The notes under the pieces were generated by a model. That model was given only the letters and a program-made list of their open reading frames with translations, did not search any database and had not been told where the DNA came from. A program made the translations under genes and the position numbers. 64,000 nt of DNA from Tanypteryx hageni (Eukaryota > Arthropoda > Insecta > Odonata > Petaluridae), in assembly GCA_028673005.1 (NCBI GenBank), contig CM054116.1:95934707-95998706 (forward strand), read 5' to 3'. Positions 24,391-34,385 of the stretch are shown in pieces; positions within the stretch are counted from its first letter, which is position 1, and each line of letters opens with the position of its first letter.

Positions 24391-24420
24391 TATGTATGTA
24401 CTTTCCGTCATAGTTTATAC

Positions 24421-24741
24421 CAGTGGTGCCCAACCTTTTTACACGACGAGCCGCACCAGTGGTCGTGAATCCTTCGGCGGGCCGCATTAGAAGTAGTCAA
24501 TTCTTCGGCGGGCCGGATTAGAGTTTAAATTGGAAGTTTCCTATCTATTCTAAAGTGCCATATAAATGAAAATGAATTCTAAATAACGCTTTTATGGTTA
24601 AAATTTCAATATTAAATGTTTCTTTATCAAACTTTCATAAAAATGTATGAATTTGTGTGTCAAACATTTCGAATTGCTTTTTCTTCATTGATTCGCGGGC
24701 CGCGCAAAAACCGTCCGTGGGCCTTAGGTTGGGCACCACTG
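24421..24741. mobile_element. hAT-type MITE with 8-base target duplication
   Basis: Inverted termini CAGTGGTGCCCAACCT and the complementary AGGTTGGGCACCACTG bound 321 bases. The flanks GTTTATAC (24413-24420) and GTTTAAAC (24742-24749) match at 7 of 8 bases, as expected for a hAT target duplication. There is no coding capacity; GGGCCGC motifs recur inside both ends. Confidence 0.85.
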
Positions 24742-24749
24742 GTTTAAAC

Positions 24750-26060
24750 TATAAGTCGCTTTCTGTAGCTTACATTAAACGATCGATTAGTAAAGCATGC
24801 TTTTCTTAAACATTCAAACAACATACTTAAAATGGAGGAAAATTGCAATTATTAACTCCGTCTGTGAAAGTAAAACATCAAAGTGATTACTTTGAATAAC
24901 CCCTCAGAGAATCCCATTCTACTCCTCGAAGATGTAAATCCCAAACGTTATATTCCTTTTGTAGTGGATAAAGACACATATATCTTATTAAAAAGTAAAT
25001 TCAACTTCTTGACTTCGCAATATTCATCAGTTTTTTTAATTTATCCAAATGGGAAACTTTGTTAAACGTCTCTCGTTTTCACTATAGGTATATCTGTTTT
25101 AAATTAAATTTAACTAGTATATTAAATTTATCTAGCGTTGAGGTTAATTTATCGCTTGATTATCCCAATCGAGCTCAGTTAACTCTGTAGTTCTTAAACT
25201 AAATAGATTTACAAATTTACTTCGCAAAAATAAAAGAATAATTTTGAAAATTAACTAAAGCTTTAAAAATTGAGTGAATGTAAGCAATGCGGTTGCTAAT
25301 CTTTTATTGTATTTAACTCGAAAATGAAAGGAAGCTTTTAAGATGATTTTTTTTCGAAACAGATAAATTAATCAATAATTATTTGAAAAGGTATTATATT
25401 TTCAAGATTTTAATTGCTGTACACATTTTAAACGCCAATAATATTCTTCGTTTCCAGTAATTAAGTAACTTCTAGTTTTGAAATAAGTTACTCTATGCTG
25501 GCAGAAATATGTTACTATTAAAAAACGATGCCTAGCATGTATCAATAATTTGACATTTTTAGAGCCATTATTTATATCGCTTTAAACATTATTATCCTTA
25601 TATCAAACACATAATTATTATTTTTTACTAAGCGTCTGCCTGTCTCTGTCTGTGCATTTGCTTAAACTGAAATTGTGACGAAACTGAAAAAAGCTGAAGA
25701 GCTGAAACTAGAAGCGTCGATTTCTATACTGCTGCCATTTGTTTTTCCTAAGATTTGAGTTTTGAAAAATATTGAGATTCGAGCTCATTTAAAATTTCTT
25801 TTTTAATATCTCCGCAGGTGTAAAATGTGGAAAACTATAAATTTCGGTTTACATTTTCACATTAATGCCATTTATTCTTGAAAGTTTTGAGTTTTGAATA
25901 CTTTCCAGAGGCGGATGGAGAAAAGTTCAAATTTTTATGCAGAATTGATTGCGTTCTATACTAAAAGGCCATTGCTTGAAAAAGTATATTTTTATTGAGA
26001 ACATATGTTTATATAGAATTATGATGACCAATACAACGCTAACTTAGCTTTCAGCCTCTC
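24750..26060. other. AT-rich intergenic DNA, no gene seen
   Basis: No feature recognised. Confidence 0.55.
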
Positions 26061-26067
26061 TCATTTA

Positions 26068-26200
26068 AACGCTAACCTCGCCTTCAAGTGGTAACCCCGC
26101 TATAAAACAAACGAGGCTCTAGTGACCAAATATGTGGCGAAATAAACACATGAAATATAAAAAATGAATTAATTTTATCCATTTCCATGTATAACACTCT
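26068..26200 (+). repeat. Dispersed repeat; unoccupied counterpart of the piggyBac insertion site
   Basis: It aligns with the left flank (52503-52581) and right flank (54548-54590) of the piggyBac element read as one continuous sequence. Shared words are CGCCTTCAAGTGGTA, ACGAGGCTCTAGT, ATATGTGGC and, across the junction, TTAATTTTATCCAT. The single TTAA at 26169-26172 is the site duplicated in the other copy. Confidence 0.8.
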
Positions 26201-28182
26201 ACTTGTTTACATAATAGATTCGAGAATTTCCGATTCTGTGAATTTTCGTCCGGCGTTTTGTATGGATATTTTTTTGATTGATGGAGTTTTTTAAAATAAT
26301 ATTTAGTCCAACTAGTTTCTCATTATTGTGCAACATGACAGTTTATTAAATTTCCATCGCCACAAAATAGATAATTAATCTCCATCAAACTGTCGGAAGT
26401 TTTTTTTTCAGATATTTCTTCGTCGCTTCCCCGTACATAATTAAATTCGCTATACTTTGAGAGAATTAAAAATCAAGCCATCCCATCCTCTCTTACTCTC
26501 TTTCCCTCAGTTCTTCTGTTACCCTTTTAATCCATTCATTTGCCCACGCCGTTTAACATTCCGTCCATACACTTCTTCTTCCATGTAATGGGACTAATTA
26601 CAACCCTTTCTTAGTGTATCTTTTCTTCGTCCTTTTATACATTTATTCTTTTACGATCCGGATAGCTTCCAGATCGCTTACAACCGTTTACAGCAGATTA
26701 GATCATTCAAACACTGTATTCGAAGGTAAAAGTTTTCAATCCAAATGCAACTTATTTAGGTTTATACTTGTTAGCGATTTTGCTGTATTTTTAATTTTTT
26801 TCTTAAGGTAAATTGAGAGGGAATAAAATATTGGAAAAACTGAATTGCCCACAACGTAATATCTTATGTGTTCTTCTATTATAAAAATCAATTTTACATT
26901 TATACCCCTCTTAAAAATAGCAAAACTAAGAAATTTTCTCTGACGTAATTTAAAAGAAAAAATATATGCCTATTATATAGTCGATTGTTAAAGGCATAAA
27001 TTTATAGGATTGTTTCATGATAGAATAGAAAATAATTCTTGATTTAATTCCAATTCCTTTGTGAAATTTCGCCCGTTTAATCGAATTCAAGCAGTCTTCA
27101 TGTACTTTTATGCATAAAATTAAAAATAACGCAGTTAGTATTAAAGCATATAAAGCTGACTCTTGATCATGGTGTTCATCTATCAGCTGCTCCATCTTTA
27201 TGATAAAAAATGTATAATGCAAAGTATAACTCCCACAAACTTAACTATGGAATCGCTCACAGAAATTACGACTTCTATTTTTAACTTCAGTAGACAAGGA
27301 CAGAAGACCTCATATATTTTCACAAAATTATTTTTGGTCTTTTACGTAAGTTATAATTAAGATGCAATTTTAACACGAATTCTCATTGGGAGCAAGAAGG
27401 CGAAAATTGCCTACTTAAGTTGGCATTAAACCCGGCAGTAATTTGCTTGTAAAATGGGCACGGGACGGGGATGGAAGTTTTATTTATCACTTTTTCACTA
27501 ATTTCCACAATCTTTACATTTCCCTTTCCCGGGTGCCTTTTTGTGAATGTATCACCGTGAAGTACTCTTATGCTAATGCATTATTCATAAATGCCGATCA
27601 CGTGCAAACTTTGAACACGTCAGTATTTAATTTTCATCTGGATAAGGAAAAAATCCGAAATTTAAAACTTTTTTCATTGCAATTAGGATATTCGGTGGGG
27701 AATATACATATTAGAATGTGCCGAAATATCCGTGATTTCAGCAAATTTTCACTTCCAGTACCTTCGTTCGTGGAGCATTTTGAAAAAAAAAACAAAATTG
27801 TTTAAATGCGTCACAGGTTTGAGCGAAATGATTTCGGACCCAAAAAATAAAACACAAAACAATACGACAGGAAAATAGGCCGTATATGTCGTCAGAACGA
27901 AATCCAATCGAAACAAAAATAACAGGAAAATTCCACAGGTGAGATAGAAGAGGAGTCAGAACATTGCGGCGAGAATTATAGTGCGAAGAGTGGGATTATA
28001 GTGCTTCAACCCGAACCAAAACATAAAAAAATAATGGGAAGACGAACCCGAGGAACAATTGATAGCTCAGAGAAGGGGAAGAAGGAAGTCAAACACACAG
28101 AGCGTCCTCTGCAGGTTGAAAAACAGAAAAAAAAGAATTATGAGTTGGGAGGAGTTGAGAGTTTTTGAACTCTCCGGTCCAC
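26201..28182. other. AT-rich intergenic DNA, no gene seen
   Basis: The frame at 27443-27805 (120 codons) shows no motif or splice context. Nothing else is supported. Confidence 0.5.
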
Positions 28183-28190
28183 TATATATA
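28183..28190 (+). promoter_or_regulatory. TATA box of the Pro/Tyr-rich gene at 28291-29730
   Basis: TATATATA about 105 bases before the ATG at 28291, with TCACTCTG near 28204 as a possible initiator. Confidence 0.7.
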
Positions 28191-28290
28191 CCTCTGCATC
28201 GTCTCACTCTGAGAGTAGACAGCTGAAGCGTTTGGTCGTAGCCAGTAGTTCGCGAGGAACCTTGCAAACAAAGTACAATACTACGCAACA

Positions 28291-29730
28291 ATGCTGAAAC
28301 TGGTGAGTGAGGAAGAAAGCTTTTCTGTTCGTATTTTTTCTTCGCAAGGCGGATAGAGACGCGAAATATTTTCATTCGTCTTATCTTTACGATTTCATCC
28401 GTAAGAGTGCTATTGACATAATTCGAGGTTTTAAGGAAAGTCGCACTTTAGAGAGAATTGTGAAATAATTGTCCCGCGTTTTTTTCTCTTTTCGCTCTTG
28501 TTGAGATGTGGATCTTGTGTGCCAATTGTAAAAGATTGAATTTGAATTTTCTGCGCTTTTCTATTCTTCAGTGATGCATTTACGATCATCATGGATTTTT
28601 CTCTGCTACGATTTGATACAGGATTTTACGCCTTAGAGTGGTTTTTCCTCGTCTTCTCAAGTGTTTACGTAATTACAGTGCGCGTGAAATTCTTTCGCGC
28701 TGATGATGGCGCATTACGCAACGGCATTCGGAAGCATTTATATGTTCAGGAAAAACTACTAAACGAGAATTCAGTGTGGTAATGAAATTTATATCAATGT
28801 ATTTATAATATAGCAGCCAAAATTAGTCTGAAAGGGATAGGAATGATGTAGATATATCATTGTTTCCAACTAACTTTTCAGTCTTATTTTCACATTCTCC
28901 CGTGAAATTTTTATTAATAAGTCTGTTTCGTTGCTAATATTATAGTTCTTGGATAAATATGATGTCAATTATAGTCATTAGCATAGCAGCAAAATCTTAA
29001 GGAAATACCATAATTCTTCCCATTATTCAGCAGCATACGATAGGAAAAATATATTGTCACCTTAAAATATGACAAAAAAATTTCCGATTTTATATATAGT
29101 CAAATGTTTATATACTAGTATGCTTCGGAGGTTACCAGTAGTCTGTTTGAATTTAACTTCTGCCTCTCGCTGTTTAATAGCCCAAGGCAACCCATCTTAA
29201 TTCTGATTAGAAAGCTCATAATCTCATACTGTCTCACCAAGCGTCAAATCCGTAACTCTATATTTCTCTTTCCGCAGGTGATCTTCGCAGCCCTCCTCGT
29301 CCTTGCCGCGGCCGCCCCGCAATACCCCATGTTTCCCCTCTACAATCCCTTCCCCTACCAGGTTTATCCCTACGCTCACTCTCCCTATTTGAGGAGTCCC
29401 CTTGGGCCCAACCCCGCCAGCCCGTACCCATTTGTCGCTCCCTATCCCTACCCCGTTCCTTTCCCGTACGCGCCCTCTTACACTCCCCCTCAGCCCGCCG
29501 CCCCCGCACCCTCCACGCTTCAGCAGGCTAAACCCGCAGCATCCTCGGCTCCGCAGTTGTACTCCGCCTCGATCGAAGCGGGCGATGACCTGACCAAGTT
29601 GATCCTGACCCCGGAGCAGCAGGCGCTCTTCGAAGAGGCCGTCGCCGCGATGAACCCTCTGGAGTACGCCGCCCAACTGGACACTCTGCAGCAGCAGCGA
29701 CAGCAGCAGCAGCAGAGGATGAAGCACTAG
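28291..29730 (+). CDS. Secreted Pro/Tyr-rich protein, paralog of the gene at 8335-9826
   Basis: Coding exons 28291-28302 (MLKL, donor GTGAGT) and 29278-29730 (acceptor CCGCAG) join in phase 0 to give 154 residues. The signal peptide is MLKLVIFAALLVLAAAAPQ. The first half of the mature protein is Pro/Tyr/Phe-rich (PMFPLYNPFPYQVYPYAHSPY, then repeated YPYPVPFPYAP-type words). The second half is more ordered: LYSASIEAGDDLTKLILTPE, then QQALFEEAVAAMNPLEYAAQL, ending in a Gln-rich tail, QQQRQQQQQRMKH, encoded by CAG repeats. The E-x-A-V-A-x-M-N-P-L-x-Y-A-A-x-L block is shared with the minus-strand paralog. It is the only host gene on the plus strand. The exon is distinctly GC-rich against AT-rich flanks, as are the other coding exons. 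An extracellular matrix or cuticle role is inferred; no named domain is recognised. Confidence 0.9.
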
Positions 29731-29802
29731 TTATATGGACCAGATGGACGGAAGATGAATATAGACTCTCTGCTACCAAAAAGAAACCATTGAATTCCTT
29801 AA

Positions 29803-29808
29803 AATAAA
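29803..29808 (+). terminator. Poly(A) signal of the plus-strand Pro/Tyr-rich gene
   Basis: AATAAA 73 bases after the TAG at 29728-29730. Confidence 0.6.
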
Positions 29809-29829
29809 CGAAGGAGCTCGGAATTTTCC

Positions 29830-31121
29830 GCGGTGATAAAAAGAAACCTTTTTTTAAAAAAAATGCGTTGTAATGACCAAAAAATTACACCATTAAAATA
29901 TTTGCGCTTGTGAGAAATGACTTTTATTTTACCTTAAAATAATACCATTGAAGTCTGATCGAATGACAGGTCAGAGAAAGGAGAATTTTTATAAAAACGA
30001 ATGGAGAACGCTTAATATATTAATTTAACGACTAATTAATGGTAGAAATATGAAAGATATCCTGTTTTGCATCATTTTTTCCGAAAACATATGAATATAG
30101 TTTCCAATCAGGAATAAACCGCTCCCTTTCATTTCATTCTATTTAATGTTTTTATAGAACTTTCACTTGCTGAATGTATGTTACAGTATAAATAACAATG
30201 TATAACGCTAACAAAAATAATTGTTAGAAGTTATTTGAAAATGGGAAAACAAATCGATATGGGGAGATCTCTGGAATTCTTCTCCTTATTGGCACATTAT
30301 TTTGTGCAAGAGGACACATACCAGCGAATAATCCATAGACACTTGAATAAGAATATTACAAAATTAATACGCGAAAAGTAAATGAATTTCTAACGGTTCC
30401 ATGTGTTTAATTACACTGCCAAAATCTTCATTTTTGTGCTCTAATATTCGTCCATTTTTAATATATTGAAAAACACCGGTCTCGGTAGATGGAATGATAT
30501 GGTCGAATCCTGGACAGGGAATCGTTGTATGAGATTGTATCGTCAAGCTTTGTCAAAGGTTCTCAACCGCTGTTTATGAGCTATTTAAAATAATTATAAA
30601 TTTTTAGAGCAATTTGCTTTTACGAAACACATACAACTCTCCAATTACTATTTATTTTACGACATAGAGTGACTTGTTGTTAAACATATCCACCTTGATT
30701 TATCGTAGTACCATGAAACGTTGGTCATAATTTGAAGGTATCCATCATATTAAGAGAGAGGCAATTTATATTAAATTATTATACTCAGAATGTTTAATTT
30801 TAAATGGAGTTTTCTTGTATTTTAGTTGTCATTCAAATGAATTGCATGCTCTAAAAATGACGTTTGTTAGAGAGAATAAAAATCACTATGATTTATCGAT
30901 ACTCAATACTAATATCATACAGTCAATTGTATCATCAACCAGTTGCATGTAGAAAGTAATGCAATAGTAAAGTACAAATTCAATAAAGTAAGTTCAGTAG
31001 TGCAGTCACTTTATACAAATAGGAAAGTTCTTTAGAAATGTAGTGGGAAAGAGAGATAACAACAGAGTTAAAATTGCAAAATTAAATTTAAAATAGATGA
31101 AATAAATATAAATATGCAATT
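29830..31121. other. AT-rich intergenic DNA, no gene seen
   Basis: No recognisable feature between the convergent plus-strand gene and the first of the five AYSAPV genes. Confidence 0.55.
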
Positions 31122-31127
31122 TTTATT
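31122..31127 (-). terminator. Poly(A) signal of the gene at 31229-32207
   Basis: AATAAA on the minus strand, about 102 bases after the TAG. Confidence 0.5.
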
Positions 31128-31228
31128 TTTAAAGAAGATAATATTTACAGTAACCAATTATGTTCATTTGGAGATAATATTCTGTATACGTCAGTTTAGA
31201 CACAATTGGCGCTCAAAGTTTCGCTGGT

Positions 31229-32207
31229 CTAAGGGATTTTGAAGACAAGATCGTACGACTTGACGATTGTGGAGGCAACATAGGCGACAGGAGCGGCAGC
31301 GATGATGGGCTGGAATCAGAAATATTTTAATTAAGAACACATTCGCTAAGTCGCTGATTGTACGAAACTAAGGAATGGACAAAGATGTAAACCAACCTCT
31401 GAAAGTATATCTGATATCTCACTATCTGATTTATTACTTGAGGGTAACATTAACTGGAAATTACTATAATTTATTTTGTTAATATATTTTGCTTATTAAA
31501 AATTTTAATTTTTAATCTGCGTTGCCTTTTCAAATTAATTACTTTAAAATTGAATTAGGAAGGAAATTCTGAATGTGTTTGCGTATGAGGTAGAGATGGG
31601 GATAGCGGCGTCCCTAAAGAGGGGGGCAGCAAGGGAGGCAGGCGCTACAACAGGGGCGGAGTAGGCGATGGGGGAGGTGTAAGCCAGAGGAACGCCGGGG
31701 GCGGCAGAGACGGCGGCCAAGACGGCAAGAAGGACGACCTAAGTGAAGAGATATTCCAGCTTTGTACTTTGACATCTGTATAAATAAATTTATTCCATTT
31801 TAACACTTCATGAAAGAAATTGAAGCGATCAATTTATTTGTTGTGTAACAAACTATACGTAATTGATGAGCGTTGAAATCGCCAATAATGAAACGCTCGG
31901 AAAAGCGATCAGGACTGAAAAGTATAAGAAATCCCACACTATTTTTCTTAAGAAATACATTTATCGTCATTTCTTTTTTTACGATTAAATTAAAGGTTTC
32001 AGGAAAATCGCCGTTTTATATTTTTTATGCGATGACCAAAATAAGCATTTTTTAAAATAATTTTTACTAAAATAAACACTTTATAGGATAAATAAACAAT
32101 TGGAAAAATAATTTTCTCTTTGAATAAACTTCAAACTTAAACGAAAACCGTTCTGCAACGCCGTGCGTGGGATGGATTACTTGAGATTTACCCACCAGCT
32201 TGTACAT
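31229..32207 (-). CDS. AYSAPV-type cuticular protein with a lost GT donor at intron 2 (possible pseudogene)
   Basis: Exon 1 is 32196-32207 (MYKL, donor GTGGGT). Exon 2 starts at 31738 after TTAG and reads VVLLAVLAAVSAAPGVPLAY, then TSPIAYSAPVVAPASLAAPLF and ISTSYANTFR up to 31568. Exon 3 is 31229-31309 (PIIAAAPVAYVASTIVKSYD, LVFKIP, TAG). If exons 2 and 3 are joined at the family position, the product has 87 residues and stays in frame. But the base pair after NTFR is AT, not GT: the sequence reads AGA|ATTTCCTTCC, where the paralogs have GTAATA, GTAAAC or GTAAGG. Without splicing, translation would stop seven codons later (ISFLIQF, TAA), giving 68 residues. Exon 3 remains open and has a normal CCAG acceptor. 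Role and secretion as for the other AYSAPV genes. It is the shortest and most diverged of the five. Confidence 0.65.
31870..31883 (-). promoter_or_regulatory. Conserved intron-1 element, copy in the gene at 31229-32207
   Basis: Plus-strand GCGTTGAAATCGCC, 132 bases upstream of the exon 2 acceptor. Near-identical words occupy the same place in the genes at 36969 and 60837. Function is unknown. Confidence 0.5.
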
Positions 32208-32292
32208 GGTTGGTTTTGGGATTGTTTTTGCTGAGAAAGCATTGAATATTTTGTGATCTGTTTTGTTGTGCTGATATATGCAAAGTGGGTGT

Positions 32293-32300
32293 CTTTTATA
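32293..32300 (-). promoter_or_regulatory. TATA box of the gene at 31229-32207
   Basis: TATAAAAG on the minus strand about 90 bases upstream of the ATG. It is followed after about 25 bases by TCAGCACAAC, a partial version of the start-site block of the other genes. A C-rich tract (32354-32381; runs of 8, 9 and 6 C) sits 55-80 bases further upstream, so the sense strand is G-rich. Confidence 0.75.
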
Positions 32301-32515
32301 CCGGCCCTCCCCTCTACCCCTTGAGATTTCTTCCCGAGCCTCCCGCCAGCCCTCCTCCCCCCCCTCCCCCCCCCTCCCCCCACGCTTCAAATGGCCACTG
32401 TTACCTTCGATGAGACCCACCAACGGTCGTATCGTCATACCACTAGTTCTCCGCGGGCACACTGTCCTTTTCTGATTGCATAATGCCGTGAGAATATGTA
32501 CTTAAATACTCTGGC

Positions 32516-33678
32516 CAGGGCCGTCCCTAGGATACGGCGAACAGGGGCGGTCGTCCCGGGCACTGAGTTAAAAAAGGGGCCATGCGTTAAGCAGCGAGAT
32601 GAAGATTAATGCTAAGCGTTGACGACACTCATTGTTTACAATTAAAAAATTAAAACAAAGAACAAAAAATAAATAAATGAACTCCTAAACTTCTAATTAA
32701 TCAATTAATGATTCGTACAGTTTACGAGTTACATTTTTATAGTAAATTTCAATTATCACCGTAGTCTCCTTTCTCTCAGATGACACACACGATGTTCTGT
32801 TAAAAAGGCATTTGAAACTAGCAACTTCTTTGCCATCGACGATCAGACTCTCACGTCACTGACAACGCGTTTCGAACAAATGAAAGAGTATGCAGGTAAT
32901 TTCGGCTTCCTACCTGATTTTAAAAACTTTTTGAGTTAACAGAAGACGAAATTAAAAAACAGTCCATAAATTTGGAAAACATATTGAGTGATAAAGATTC
33001 ACACGACATCGAAAGTAAGGTCCTTTTCTTTTAACTGCGTGTGCTTTGACAGTTTATCCCCCATGGAACAAAAAGTGCATTTGAAATCTTTAAGTTTCTC
33101 AAGTCATTAAATGGTTTCTTTCCAAATACAGAGATAGCTTATAGGATTTTGTTAACGATTCCAATCATAGTGGCATCAGCGAGCGAAATTTTTGGAAACT
33201 TAAAATCTTATGCAGAGTTTGCTGCAAGAAAGTTGAATTTCTAAAAGTAGGCAGAGCAACAAACAGTGGGTTTTTATTCTACTTTAGTATTAAGTTGACC
33301 TCACGTATTGTATGTTGCCATTCATTTGAGATTTCTGTATGTTTATATTTATATTCAAATTGCAGGTATACATGTAGTTTTCCAGAACCATTTCCGACAG
33401 AACAATGAGCATAGATCATTATGAATCAGGCGTAAATGATCAAATTACTGTTGGTTTTCCTAACAAGGGACTTTTTTGTTCTTAAACTCCAGAAGCGATT
33501 CATAATTTTAAAAGCACAATAATAATTATATAATACAATGAAATATACATTTAAAAATATTCAATATTTTTTACAATTATTTTTAGTGCGCGAATTATAT
33601 TATACCTTGATGATTTTAGATTGTTAAGGGGCTAATGCTGATCGCCTCGGGCCCCGCACCTCCCTAGAGACGGCCCTG
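32516..33678 (+). mobile_element. Deleted hAT element with inverted ends and remnant dimerisation domain
   Basis: The left end CAGGGCCGTCCCTAGG (32516) and the right end, complement CAGGGCCGTCTCTAGG (ending 33678), are 16-base inverted repeats with one mismatch. Flanking ACTCTGGC (32508-32515) and CCTCTGAC (33679-33686) agree at 6 of 8 bases. Around 33105-33243 (+) a frame reads NTEIAYRILLTIPIIVASAS, then EIFGNLKSYAEFAARKLNF before a stop, which is the C-terminal dimerisation region of hAT transposases (usual form ILLTIPVTVASAERSFSKLK). Most of the transposase is deleted. Confidence 0.85.
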
Positions 33679-33686
33679 CCTCTGAC

Positions 33687-34194
33687 TACAAAAATACGTA
33701 GTTTGTATAACACTTCATATATATAAACACAATTTCGAACAACTGTCAAGTAATTGCTTGCCTTTTAACTATTGGCATTGGCATTGCCAACGCCACATCT
33801 ATCAATCGGTATTTTAAATATAATTTTTTCTAATCGATTAAACATTTACGAAATTTTTATATTCGCGCGCTTCTTCAAGATGACAGTACACTATTTTTTT
33901 TAAACGGGTGATATGTTGTTGCTTTTCTATAGAATCGAGATAATAAATAACTCATATTTTAAAACATTAATTTTTCGCAAATTAACGTATAAAAAAATCA
34001 TAACATAGTTTGTATACGTACAGTAACTCTGCCTTGGTATTACTGTTTAATGATTCATTTATTGGAATGCTTAATGTAACATTATTACATACAAAGTAAT
34101 TCATCTTTCAACTTGGAAGTATTACTTTAGGACAACTTATGGAATAAAAGTAAATTTATAGTGACTTCCCACTTGGATATTTTTAGCGGTTTAT
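33687..34194. other. AT-rich intergenic DNA, no gene seen
   Basis: No feature recognised. Confidence 0.5.
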
Positions 34195-34385
34195 TAAAAC
34201 GCCTGTCTGACGCGCTAACTCCTAAACGAAAGCAATAAGTGACTTCGTTTTTCCCCAATCGTTTCCGTATTTTATCTCGTGCACGCTTTCTTGATCTGTC
34301 CGTCAGCCTGTCTGATTCTTTTTGAAAAACCCGTCATTTACTGGTTGCTTCAGCAGCTCTTTCCCTACTGGTTCCTAATCATTTA
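34195..34385. repeat. Single copy of the repeat found in tandem at 24100-24390
   Basis: Shares CTGTCTGACGCGCTAACTCC, GACTTCGTTTTT, CCAATCG, TCTCGTGCACG and the distal CTTCAGCAGCTCTTTCC with the 24.1 kb array. Confidence 0.55.

Noticed and set aside
29224..29779. Minus-strand frames of 167 and 83 codons and a plus-strand 63-codon frame over the Pro/Tyr-rich exon
   Set aside because: Shadows of the GC-rich coding exon at 29278-29730; that exon has the signal peptide, splice acceptor and paralog support.
31568..31739. Alternative GT donors inside exon 2 of the gene at 31229, such as the one in CCTGTTGTAGCG
   Set aside because: They would remove the conserved S-Y-A-N-T-F end found in all paralogs, and their context is poor.
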